Assembly (NCBI GenBank): GCA_947167135.1
Contig: CAMVGV010000004.1
Span: 1 to 64,000, forward strand
DNA length: 64,000 nt
Direction: 5' to 3'
Source of the DNA: an uncultured Lachnospiraceae bacterium
GTDB taxonomy: Bacteria > Bacillota > Clostridia > Lachnospirales > Lachnospiraceae
A model generated the notes under the pieces. That model was not told the DNA's origin. It did no database searches and worked only from the letters and a program-made list of their open reading frames with translations. The translations under genes and the position numbers were made by a program. Below are positions 1 to 7,916 of this stretch, in pieces (within the stretch, counting starts at the first letter, position 1; each line of letters begins with the position of its first letter).

Positions 1-2722
1 CGGATCTCAGCATTTCCACAGTGTCATATTCCTGCAGCACGAGATGCATCTTTCCGGACTCTATCTTTGACATATCAAGGAGGTCATTTATAAGCGATAA
101 TAGTGACTCCGAAGCATTTCTTATGTCAAAGGCATAATTCATCATGGACATAAAGTAGGGCTTCGGAACCCCGGAAGGGTCCTCCCTCATTACCATTTCA
201 TTCATTCCCATGATCGTGTTTATCGGGGTCCTTATCTCATGGGACATATTTGCAAGGAATCTGCTCTTTGCGGTATTGGCTCTTTCCGCCTCATCCCTTG
301 CCTGCCTTATCTCATCATACTGTCTCCGGATGACGGTGCTGTTCAGGACCCGCCATACGATAAAGCCGGAGATCAGGACCACGATAAGGAGGATCGCAAA
401 GCGGATAACCGGCATTTCCAGTATCTTCGGTTCCTTCACTATGTGAAATACCCTGTCATAGAGCTCGGTCCTTCCCGAATTGTCCATGACCCTGAGATGA
501 AGGTCATAGTTTCCGAAGGAAAGCCCTGTGTATTCAAGAGGCTGAAGGTCACTTCTTAGAACGCTTATCCCCTGATCCTCCTGTCCCTCCATATAGAGCC
601 GTACCTCGGGATTAAGGAGAGAATAGTCAAGTACGGATGCAGTGATCCTTATCCTTCCGGTATTTGAAGGGATAAAGAAGGTTCCGTGGCTGTCCGGCCT
701 GATCTCCAGATCATCACAGTAAACAGAGCTGATGTCGGCCTTTATGGGGACATTGTTTCCGGTGAAGCGGTCGATATTTACCCTGCAGACCCCTGTCCTT
801 CCGGAGATATAGAGGTAACCGTCATCCGAAAGAGCACTGGTGGAAAGTGAGGTGGGAGTATTGGTAAGGCCGTTTTCAAAGGTATAGAGACGGTAGTCCG
901 ACACCTCATTTTTAAGCATTTCCTCTGTTTTTACCGAGAAAATACCAAAGGAGGATATGATCCACATCTCATCGGAGCCATTAAAATAGAGGTCATAATT
1001 ATTGTTAAACGGGAAGGATGATACATTCTTTATGACACCGTCCTTCAGGTACTCTATGGAATTGGAGGTGACAAGCCAGAGAACGTCATTTTTCTTATCC
1101 CTTATGATCCTCATTATGACATCACTGGTAAGACCGTCATCACGTCCGAGCCTTAAGACCTTCGGGCCGTCTACAACATATAAGCCGTCACCGTCCGTCC
1201 CTATGTAGATGGAGGCATCCGAACCCTGCTCCGCGGTCAGGAAAACGGTATTCTTTATGGATTCTCCGCCATCTATGGTCCGGATCACCCATTTATCCTT
1301 TATCATGGCGAGACCGCCGTTTGTACAGGCGAGTACGGTCCCTCCATCGGTCAAGGTTATGGATCTTATATCATTATTTGGCATACCGTTTGAGGTGGTG
1401 AAGGAGGAGATGCTCCCGTCGGACAGGAGATGGATAAGCCCCAGGTCATTTGTATACCCTCCGATCCAGAGGTCATCCTCCGACCCGTTCCTTATACAGC
1501 GGATCCTTGCATCACCGATCATACGGCAGAGCTCATTTTCAACAGGACTGCCGTGTTTATCAAGTATGAAAAGTCCCTCGTCCGTACCTATATACAGCTC
1601 GTCGTGATACAGGCAGGTGGAATTCACGACCTTCTCGGGAAGCCCCGAGGCCTTTGTAAGATCCACAAAATTATTTGTGACTATCTTCATCACACCCTGG
1701 GTGGATGAGGCAAACCAGAGATTCCCCTGATAATCGGAGGTCGTCATCTCGATGCCGCTGTTCATGGGAAGCTCCAGTATCTCAATATTGTTGTTTTCGT
1801 CAAGATAACCGGCTCCGCTGGCGGAGGAGACCCAGATCTTCCCGCAGTCATAGCTTATCCAGTGGGCGTTATTAAGGCTCTTTAACGGTATCGCCTCCAT
1901 GTTTTCGGCAGAGTCACTGTATTTACCATGATAAAGGATGCTGCCCTCGGTGCCGATATAGAGCCTATTTGGTATGTAGGGATCCGCAAGTATGGTGGTT
2001 ATCGTTTTCATCCCAAGCTCCTCGGAGGTATGAACCGAGGAGATACCGGCGTGTTCGATACTGAAGACGAGACCGTTTTTCGTCTGTCCGTAAATAACGC
2101 CGTTTATATCACTGACAAGCCGGAGTATCCTTTCTTCATTAAGCCTTTCATCATCCAGTACGTGAAGCTTCATCTGGGGATCGGCATAGCAGACACCTGC
2201 GGTGGTGCCGATGAAAATATTTCCCTCCTTGTCCTCGGCAAAGCTCCTTATGGAGGAAGAAGGGAGCCCGTCCTTATAGGTGATGTGCGTGCTTTCGGAG
2301 CCGTCGATCACAACGACCCCGTTATCATTGGTCCCGACCCATATCCTTCCGCGTCTGTCTTCGTAAAGTCCTCTTCCGTTTGTGAGACCCTGAGCGGTGC
2401 TCAGTCTTGTAAAGGTGGTCCCGTCGTACTTTATGATGCCGCTGTAGCCTGCTATCCAGATATAGCCGTCACTTGCTCCGAGGATAAAATTTGCATCCGA
2501 GGTCGGAAGACCGTTCTTTGCATCATAGATCGTCGAGGTAAACCCAAGATTCGGGATCTGCCTGCTCGCGGAGTATCCCCCTCCGGTATTCGGGACCCTG
2601 TTCAGCTGATCCGGGTCGGCGTATGAGCGGCTTCCGGTGAAGAAAAGGCAGAGAAGGACCGAAAGGAGCAGGAACAGGAAAGCCTTATTCAATTTTCCGC
2701 TATACGTAAGCTTATCCCGCAT
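1..2722 (-). CDS. Two-component sensor histidine kinase with propeller sensor (partial, 3' end cut)
   Basis: This gene is absent from the ORF track because its stop lies beyond the window; I translated it on the minus strand from ATG 2722 and it stays open to base 1 (907 codons). Residues 10-33 form a signal peptide or first membrane helix. A long stretch of short propeller blades follows, with repeated IWVGT / IYIGT / LWFAS-type motifs as in two-component regulator propeller repeats, then a Y_Y_Y-like Ig domain. A membrane helix lies at about 773-790, a short coiled coil follows, and the HisKA box NMSHEIRTP places the phospho-acceptor at His828. The ATPase and any receiver domain lie outside the window. 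The architecture is that of one-piece hybrid sensors that read an extracellular ligand. The start abuts the stop of the upstream HD-GYP gene with no gap, so the two are co-transcribed. The ligand is unknown. Confidence 0.85.
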   Translation of the reverse strand, partial: MRDKLTYSGKLNKAFLFLLLSVLLCLFFTGSRSYADPDQLNRVPNTGGGYSASRQIPNLGFTSTIYDAKNGLPTSDANFILGASDGYIWIAGYSGIIKYDGTTFTRLSTAQGLTNGRGLYEDRRGRIWVGTNDNGVVVIDGSESTHITYKDGLPSSSIRSFAEDKEGNIFIGTTAGVCYADPQMKLHVLDDERLNEERILRLVSDINGVIYGQTKNGLVFSIEHAGISSVHTSEELGMKTITTILADPYIPNRLYIGTEGSILYHGKYSDSAENMEAIPLKSLNNAHWISYDCGKIWVSSASGAGYLDENNNIEILELPMNSGIEMTTSDYQGNLWFASSTQGVMKIVTNNFVDLTKASGLPEKVVNSTCLYHDELYIGTDEGLFILDKHGSPVENELCRMIGDARIRCIRNGSEDDLWIGGYTNDLGLIHLLSDGSISSFTTSNGMPNNDIRSITLTDGGTVLACTNGGLAMIKDKWVIRTIDGGESIKNTVFLTAEQGSDASIYIGTDGDGLYVVDGPKVLRLGRDDGLTSDVIMRIIRDKKNDVLWLVTSNSIEYLKDGVIKNVSSFPFNNNYDLYFNGSDEMWIISSFGIFSVKTEEMLKNEVSDYRLYTFENGLTNTPTSLSTSALSDDGYLYISGRTGVCRVNIDRFTGNNVPIKADISSVYCDDLEIRPDSHGTFFIPSNTGRIRITASVLDYSLLNPEVRLYMEGQEDQGISVLRSDLQPLEYTGLSFGNYDLHLRVMDNSGRTELYDRVFHIVKEPKILEMPVIRFAILLIVVLISGFIVWRVLNSTVIRRQYDEIRQARDEAERANTAKSRFLANMSHEIRTPINTIMGMNEMVMREDPSGVPKPYFMSMMNYAFDIRNASESLLSLINDLLDMSKIESGKMHLVLQEYDTVEMLRS

Positions 2723-4858
2723 TTACCGTACCTTCTCTTTATACTTTATAAGGATCACCCTTACCTCAGCAAGGGAGTCCATAAAGACCTCAACACATTT
2801 GGGATCGAACTGGGTACCCTTTCCCTCGTCCAGTATGGAAAGAGCCTTTTCCAGAGGAAAGGCGGGTTTATATACCCGGGGAGAGGTGAGGGCATCAAAG
2901 ACATCCGCAACTGCCATAATCCTTGCGGACAGGGGTATGACCTCCCCATGTATCCCTTCGGGATAGCCCTTGCCGTCCCATCTCTCATGGTGGTAGGCCG
3001 CCATATTTCTGGCTTCCTTCAGATAGTTGTCACCCTCCACGGTGCTGATCGCATTTTCTATTATCCTCTTTCCCGCGGTGGTGTGTGTCTTCATTATCTC
3101 AAATTCTTCATCGTCAAGCTTCCCGGGCTTATTCAGTACCTCATCCGGTATATTGATCTTTCCTATATCGTGAAGGGGAGCGGAACGGACCACATCCGAA
3201 ATAAACTTCGGGGTAATCTTTTCAGCGTAATAGCCTTTTTCCCTAAGACCCTCCGCAATGATCTTTACGTAGGCTGCTGTCTTCTGTACATGGGCTCCGG
3301 TATCGGAATCCCTGCTTTCAACAAGATCCGCCATCGTGATAATAAGGCCGTCCTGCATCTTTGCGGTTGAGTCGGACAGCCGCCGGATGCTCCTCATCTG
3401 CTCGGACTGGTTTTTCGTCATACTGCAGGCGGAGAGATAGAGATTCTCAAGCTCATCTCCCGTATGTATCCCGAGGTTACGGAGCAGCCGCACATCCCTG
3501 TCCAGATCATCCGGGGAAGAGGATCTCCTGGAGATCCTGTCCATACAGCTCACAAGGGAATTTATGGGGATCAGGATCTGGTACTCATTAAGCCAGAAAA
3601 CAAAGACCGTAAGAAGGATAAAGAAGCTTAGGAATATGGATATCATCTCCGTTAAAAAGCTCTGCCTGTCGGCGTTTATGCTCTCCATATCCACGTCGGC
3701 AATGGCATAGCAGACGCATTTTCCGTTTGAATCAAAGACCGGCTCCGCCACCGTAAGAAGATACCCGTACTTATCGTTTGTGATGATCGGCTCTATCCTT
3801 TCACCCGCAAGAAGCTCCGGTATAAAGGGCTCAAAGCCATGATCATAGGGGATAAGGCTTCCCACGGTCTCTGCGGGGGTGCTCCCGGTATCTATATCGA
3901 AAACCACGCGGAAGCCATCCTCCTCCGGACGGTACACATAGAGGTACGAGACCTCCGTGGAGCTGAAGAGGATGCTTTCCAGAAGCTTTTTCGTTTCCCT
4001 GTAATCATCGTCGTTTCCCCGGTTTCTGAGATAATTACTGATACGGTCGCCGTCTGTCACGTCAGCTGCGAGCTTTGCAGTACCTCTTGCAAGCCCGGAA
4101 TGCTCCTCTACGGTCATTCTCTGATAAACATTGACGCTGATAAGAATGCAGACCAATGCTGCGGCAATGAGGGAAAGAACGAGGATAATAAGCATCTTGA
4201 AATGGAGTGAAATGATACGTACTCCCGTTATTCCGCGGGAAAGCTCCTTTTGATCGACGGGCTTCTGCATCCAGAGATGCAATCTGAAATATTTATAGAA
4301 GCCCGAAGGTATGAGACGCAGTATGATATAGGACAATATAACCGTAACGGTCTTATCCGGAAAATCCATTATAAGGGAAGAAAGGATATGTGACGGCACA
4401 GGAGGAAGTGCTAAGCTTTTTGTGAGAAAGATGCTTATGGCTTCACTGTCGAAGGTGAGTCCGTTCAAAAACATGGGGATAAGTGAGCCAAGCCCTCCGC
4501 CTATAAATATAAATATCGCAGTCATTCCAAGGAGACCGCGGATACTCTTATGCCAGTTCCTCCTTCCGAGGAAGGCCGCAAAAAAGGCAATAAGTACATT
4601 CATCACCCCGTAATATATCGCGGAGGGGTCGGACAGGGCTTTTACGGTATTTGTGACAAAACCCACAAGAACGCCGGGAAGATAACCGCCCATTACGGCA
4701 ACGGCCACCGTGCCCACGGTGTCAAGGTAAAGCGGAAGCTTCAGTGCGGCGACAACGGAGCTTAAGAGGAGATTCAGTATGACTCCGGCGGCACACAGTA
4801 AGGATGCCGTAAGGATTTGTCTTCTTCGGAAAAAGTCCGGTATCCTGCTAAGCTTCAT
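2723..4858 (-). CDS. Membrane HD-GYP c-di-GMP phosphodiesterase
   Basis: 711 residues. A hydrophobic N-terminal third (about 15-205) has the look of ECF-transporter S components (LDTVGT, then GGYLPGVLVGFVTN), so it may be a small-molecule-sensing membrane domain. A further helix (about 212-240), an extracytoplasmic loop like a CACHE sensor (about 240-390) and another helix (about 395-420) follow. The C-terminus is an intact HD-GYP domain: HDIGK at 563-567, HHERWDGKGYP at 623-633, and DVFDALT. By family knowledge such domains hydrolyse c-di-GMP; I see no missing catalytic residue. The start is ATG 4858 behind GGAGG at 5-nt spacing. It is the first gene of a two-gene unit with the downstream hybrid kinase and has a good promoter just upstream. 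Confidence 0.88.
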   Translation of the reverse strand: MKLSRIPDFFRRRQILTASLLCAAGVILNLLLSSVVAALKLPLYLDTVGTVAVAVMGGYLPGVLVGFVTNTVKALSDPSAIYYGVMNVLIAFFAAFLGRRNWHKSIRGLLGMTAIFIFIGGGLGSLIPMFLNGLTFDSEAISIFLTKSLALPPVPSHILSSLIMDFPDKTVTVILSYIILRLIPSGFYKYFRLHLWMQKPVDQKELSRGITGVRIISLHFKMLIILVLSLIAAALVCILISVNVYQRMTVEEHSGLARGTAKLAADVTDGDRISNYLRNRGNDDDYRETKKLLESILFSSTEVSYLYVYRPEEDGFRVVFDIDTGSTPAETVGSLIPYDHGFEPFIPELLAGERIEPIITNDKYGYLLTVAEPVFDSNGKCVCYAIADVDMESINADRQSFLTEMISIFLSFFILLTVFVFWLNEYQILIPINSLVSCMDRISRRSSSPDDLDRDVRLLRNLGIHTGDELENLYLSACSMTKNQSEQMRSIRRLSDSTAKMQDGLIITMADLVESRDSDTGAHVQKTAAYVKIIAEGLREKGYYAEKITPKFISDVVRSAPLHDIGKINIPDEVLNKPGKLDDEEFEIMKTHTTAGKRIIENAISTVEGDNYLKEARNMAAYHHERWDGKGYPEGIHGEVIPLSARIMAVADVFDALTSPRVYKPAFPLEKALSILDEGKGTQFDPKCVEVFMDSLAEVRVILIKYKEKVR

Positions 4859-4918
4859 CGGAACCTCCGCTTGTCAAGCTGCCGTCAAACCGCTTATTTA
4901 GGACTTTATTAATAGCTT

Positions 4919-4947
4919 ATGATAACATTTATGCTGTGTTTTTTCAA
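4919..4947 (-). promoter_or_regulatory. Sigma-70-type promoter for the HD-GYP/sensor kinase unit
   Basis: On the minus strand TTGAAA (4947-4942) is followed by a 17-nt spacer and TATCAT (4924-4919). The site lies 61 bp upstream of the HD-GYP start, so a short leader is expected. It is read from the sequence only. Confidence 0.55.
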
Positions 4948-4963
4948 TTAATCCGGAATTATT

Positions 4964-5028
4964 GCCAACTGTTTTTTCGCGCTACGATCCCGCTAAGCGG
5001 GACGTGCTGATTGCTCAAAAAACAGTTA
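4964..5028. repeat. Inverted-repeat element with AACTGTTTTTT / AAAAAACAGTT ends
   Basis: CCAACTGTTTTTTCGCG at the left end is the reverse complement of the AAAAAACAGTT at the right end, enclosing CGCTAAGCGGGACGTGCTGATTGCTC. The inner part recurs almost unchanged at 5361-5397. The left half recurs at 5196-5228, and on the opposite strand at 13924-13952. This is a small non-coding dispersed element, perhaps MITE-like. No target-site duplication was established. Confidence 0.65.
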
Positions 5029-5046
5029 TCAATTCTGGACACTTAT

Positions 5047-5083
5047 GTCATCCTGAGGAGCGAAAGCGACGAAGGATCTTTCC
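5047..5083. repeat. GTCATCCTGAGGAGCG dispersed repeat, copy 1
   Basis: The unit is GTCATCCTGAGGAGCGAAAG continuing to CGACGAAGGATCTTTCC. ATCCT and AGGAT near its ends can pair, giving a short stem. Near-identical copies lie at 5131-5167 and 5470-5506, with a decayed copy at 5417-5447. Related shorter forms occur at 13087-13156, 13977-14000, 18450-18499 and 48069-48097. Confidence 0.75.
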
Positions 5084-5130
5084 TCCGGCGATAGCGACGA
5101 AGGATCTTCTTGCACCAGCTTCCGGCAAAT

Positions 5131-5167
5131 GTCATCCTGAGGAGCGAAAGCGACGAAGGATCTTTCC
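5131..5167. repeat. GTCATCCTGAGGAGCG dispersed repeat, copy 2
   Basis: It is near-identical to 5047-5083 and in the same orientation. Extra fragments of the tail (AGCGACGAAGGATCTT) sit between copies, which suggests local duplication of the unit. Confidence 0.75.
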
Positions 5168-5360
5168 ACCGGCTTCTCCATCCGTGTCCCGGCTTACCAA
5201 CTGTTTTTTTCGCGCTACGATCCCGCTAACCTCATCCTTCGTCTTATGACAAAATTTTGCTCGGCGCTGTTCCGGTCTTGCGTATTAACGTTTTGATTAC
5301 CAGATATTATATAATCGCAAGCCCGGCCTTCGCACTCGCAAAATTTATAAGCCTCGGATT

Positions 5361-5397
5361 CGCTAAGCGGGACGTGCTGATTGCTCAAAAAACAGTT
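5361..5397. repeat. Second copy of the CGCTAAGCGGGACGTGCTGA element
   Basis: This 37-nt stretch matches 4991-5027, including the terminal AAAAAACAGTT. It is followed by the same GTCAAT..GGGACACTTATGT context that leads into a partial GTCAT-type repeat. The two repeat types therefore travel together as a composite unit. Confidence 0.7.
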
Positions 5398-5469
5398 GTC
5401 AATCCGGGACACTTATGTAATTCTGGGCGAAAGCGACGAAGGATCTTCTCGCACCAGCTTCCGGTAAAT

Positions 5470-5506
5470 GTCATCCTGAGGAGCGATAGCGACGAAGGAT
5501 CTTTCC
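5470..5506. repeat. GTCATCCTGAGGAGCG dispersed repeat, copy 3
   Basis: It is the same unit with one change (CGATAGCG for CGAAAGCG), followed by another tail fragment, CGAAAGCGACGAAGGATCT, at about 5512-5530. Confidence 0.72.
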
Positions 5507-5550
5507 ACCGGCGAAAGCGACGAAGGATCTTTTTAGGCCGGCGGGGTGGG

Positions 5551-5580
5551 TTGACTTTATTGGAGGTATGAACGTATTCT
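5551..5580 (+). promoter_or_regulatory. Possible promoter of the cbiD unit
   Basis: TTGACT (5551-5556), an 18-nt spacer and TATTCT (5575-5580) form a plausible sigma-70 site. The predicted transcription start would fall almost on the AAGGAG ribosome site at 5586-5591, leaving an unusually short leader, so the call is weak. Confidence 0.3.
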
Positions 5581-5600
5581 AAAATAAGGAGACGTTGGAG

Positions 5601-6695
5601 ATGGCTTTAAGAGAGGGATATACAACCGGAACCTGTGCGGCGATCGCTTCCAGGGCCGCAGCCAGGATGATCTTTGAGAAGAGACAGGTCTCTTCAGAGT
5701 CAGTAGAGACTCCCTCCGGAAGGATGATCTCCGCAGAGATACTGGAAGGATCCTTTGACGGGGAAAAGGCGAAATGCGCCGTAAGAAAGGATGCCGGGGA
5801 TGATCCGGATGTGACGGACAAAATGCTGGTCTTTTCCGAAGTTAGACTCAGGGAGGAAAAGGGCATAAGTATTGACGGGGGAGAAGGGATAGGAAGGGTC
5901 ACAAAGCCCGGTCTTTCCCAGAATGTTGGAGAAGCTGCAATAAACAGGGTGCCACGGGAGATGATAGAAAGGGCGGTTCTTTCTGTCTTTAAGGAACAGG
6001 GCTATGAAGGCGGAGCAGATATAGTGATAAGCGTTCCCGGAGGCAGGGAGATCGCAGAGAAAACCTTTAATCCGAGGCTCGGAATAGAGGGTGGGATCTC
6101 GATACTCGGAACCAGCGGGATAGTTAAGCCCATGAGCGAGGATGCGGTAATAGAGACCGTAAGAGCCGAGATAAGCATAAAAAAGGCAGAGGGAGAGGAG
6201 AGACTTATACTGACCCCCGGAAACTACGGAAGGGATTTTATAAAGGATTATCTGCATTATGACTTAAGATCCGCAGTGCTCTGCTCAAATCATATAGGTG
6301 CGGCTCTTGATGCTGCGGTGGAGGCTGGCTTTACCGACCTCCTTATTATAGGCTCGGCCGGAAAGCTTATTAAGCTTGCGGGAGGGATCATGAATACCCA
6401 CAGCAGGAACGCCGACTGCCGGATGGAGATAATTGCGGCAAATGCCGCGTTCTTTACAGAGGAGACGGGGATCCTTAGGGAGCTTCAGTCTGAGATCACA
6501 ACAGAGGGAGCCTTTGAAAGGCTTGAAAAAGCGGGAATACTAAAGAAAGTGATGAAGCGTATCGGAGACAGGGCGCTTCAGAATCTGAGACACAGGATTG
6601 GAGAAGAGAGCGCTGTCACGGCGGGTCTCATCATTTTCTCAAATGAACGGGGTATCTTATATGAAGATAAGCCTTATAGGAGCGGGACCGGGTAA
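5601..6695 (+). CDS. cbiD: Cobalt-precorrin-5B (C1)-methyltransferase CbiD
   Basis: 364 residues, normal for the family. In the anaerobic B12 pathway CbiD methylates C1 of cobalt-precorrin-5B using S-adenosylmethionine. The N-terminus REGYTTGTCAAIASRAA is the family signature (the substrate-side TTGxCA motif), and the later segment GSAGKLIKLAGGIMNTHS is also typical. The track starts at TTG 5595. I prefer ATG 5601, because AAGGAG at 5586-5591 then has a 9-nt spacer rather than 3. The 3' end overlaps the start of cbiET by 35 bp, indicating translational coupling. It is the first gene of the right-hand block after the repeat-rich spacer. Confidence 0.93.
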   Translation: MALREGYTTGTCAAIASRAAARMIFEKRQVSSESVETPSGRMISAEILEGSFDGEKAKCAVRKDAGDDPDVTDKMLVFSEVRLREEKGISIDGGEGIGRVTKPGLSQNVGEAAINRVPREMIERAVLSVFKEQGYEGGADIVISVPGGREIAEKTFNPRLGIEGGISILGTSGIVKPMSEDAVIETVRAEISIKKAEGEERLILTPGNYGRDFIKDYLHYDLRSAVLCSNHIGAALDAAVEAGFTDLLIIGSAGKLIKLAGGIMNTHSRNADCRMEIIAANAAFFTEETGILRELQSEITTEGAFERLEKAGILKKVMKRIGDRALQNLRHRIGEESAVTAGLIIFSNERGILYEDKPYRSGTG

Positions 6696-7872
6696 AGAGA
6701 CGCTTATAAGTCTCGAGGGGGATAAGCTCATTAAAGAAGCGGATATACTTATAGGTGCCGACAGGATCATAAAAACCTTCGGCGCCGGTAAGCCCGGCTT
6801 CAATATCGTAAGGGCTGAGGACATAGTTGATAAAATAAAGAACACCGGAATCGGGAAAAATGTGGCAGTGCTGCTTACGGGAGATCCGGGTTTTTTCAGC
6901 TCCGCAAGAAAGCTTTTTAAGCTTCTTGACGGTGACGAGTCACTTAAGGGTACGGAGATAAACGTGGTCCCCGGCATCTCTTCACTGCAGTATTTTCTTG
7001 AAAATCTGCATCTGTCCTGGGAAAATGTGGTATATACCAGCCTCCATGGGAGGAAGGCAAATATCATCGGCTATATCAGGGATAATCCTAAAGTTTTTTC
7101 TCTTTTCGGAGGCGGGGAGGAAATAAGGGAGACCGCGGAAAAGCTCCATTACTACGGGATGGATCAAGTGAAGATCATCATAGGGGAGAGGCTTTCATAT
7201 CCGGATGAAAATATAATATTTACCCTTCCGAAGAGGCTTCTAGATGAGGGGACGGTACCGGATAAGCTTTCCGCAGCGCTGTTTATCAATGAGAATGCGC
7301 TGACCCGTGATAGCGGGAACATAGCGGATGAAGAGTTTGTAAGGGGCGATGTTCCGATGACAAAGGAAGAGGTGAGGACCCTTAGCCTTTCAAAGCTCCG
7401 CTTAAATAAAGATTCCGTGGTCTATGATATAGGAGCGGGAAGCGGCAGTGTTTCTGTAGAAGCCGCACTTAAAGCCTTTGACGGAGAGGTCTTTGCCATA
7501 GAAAAAAAGGATGCGGCTATTGAACTTATCAAGGCCAATAAAAGAAAATTTGCTGCTGATAATATAAAAATAGTACAGGGAACGGCGCCGGAGGCATTGT
7601 CGGAGCTTCCGCCACCTGACCGGGTCTTCATAGGCGGAAGCGGAGGAAGGATAGGAGAGATCTTTGATACCCTGCTTAAGAAAAACCCGGATGTCAGGAT
7701 GGTTTTGAACGCAGTAAGCCTTGACACACTTGCTGAAGTGAATTCCCTGATAAAGGAAAGGAGCCTTAAAAGCCGGGTCACTCTCGCCAATATCGCAAGG
7801 GCGGAGGATATAGGCGGCCACAGCATAATGAAGAGCTTAAATCCGGTATATATAGTTACACTATGGAAATAA
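6661..7872 (+). CDS. cbiET: Fused precorrin-6Y C5,15-methyltransferase (decarboxylating) CbiET
   Basis: 403 residues combining CbiE and CbiT. Residues 1 to about 200 form a tetrapyrrole methylase domain (MKISLIGAGPGKE start, TGDPGFFS, VVPGISSLQ). Residues about 210-400 are a Rossmann methyltransferase with the SAM loop DIGAGSGSVSVEAA at about 256-269. Together they add methyls at C5 and C15 and decarboxylate the C12 acetate side chain. The track begins at 6598, but the tetrapyrrole methylase fold begins at ATG 6661, so I use that. The gene overlaps the cbiD end. The fusion matches the CobL arrangement of the aerobic pathway, although the partner CbiD is of the anaerobic type. Confidence 0.92.
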   Translation: MKISLIGAGPGKETLISLEGDKLIKEADILIGADRIIKTFGAGKPGFNIVRAEDIVDKIKNTGIGKNVAVLLTGDPGFFSSARKLFKLLDGDESLKGTEINVVPGISSLQYFLENLHLSWENVVYTSLHGRKANIIGYIRDNPKVFSLFGGGEEIRETAEKLHYYGMDQVKIIIGERLSYPDENIIFTLPKRLLDEGTVPDKLSAALFINENALTRDSGNIADEEFVRGDVPMTKEEVRTLSLSKLRLNKDSVVYDIGAGSGSVSVEAALKAFDGEVFAIEKKDAAIELIKANKRKFAADNIKIVQGTAPEALSELPPPDRVFIGGSGGRIGEIFDTLLKKNPDVRMVLNAVSLDTLAEVNSLIKERSLKSRVTLANIARAEDIGGHSIMKSLNPVYIVTLWK

Positions 7873-7916
7873 ATCCCTTAAAAGGATATAATGTATATAT
7901 CAGGTGGAGACAGGGC

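Larger units (their letters stand above)
4859..5600. other. 740-bp repeat-rich spacer without a gene
   Basis: Between the divergent HD-GYP and cbiD genes there is no credible CDS. The three small track ORFs here (4962-5249, 5215-5412, 5257-5571) simply read through repeats. The stretch contains one promoter to the left, a possible one to the right, two copies of a CGCTAAGCGGGACGTGCTGA element and at least four copies of a GTCATCCTGAGGAGCG element. A non-repeat core with unusual AT content (about 5240-5350) lies in between. No B12 box or other riboswitch was recognised. Confidence 0.8.

Noticed and set aside
210-2966. Several plus-strand ORFs (for example 1928-2626, 232 aa)
   Set aside because: They lie antisense to a continuous sensor-kinase reading frame with clear propeller and HisKA motifs.
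4962-5571. Small ORFs of 95, 65 and 104 aa
   Set aside because: They translate dispersed repeats (HPEERKRRRIF) and have no ribosome sites or family match.
4859-5600. Cobalamin riboswitch before cbiD
   Set aside because: No B12 box or matching paired elements found by eye; only repeats are present.
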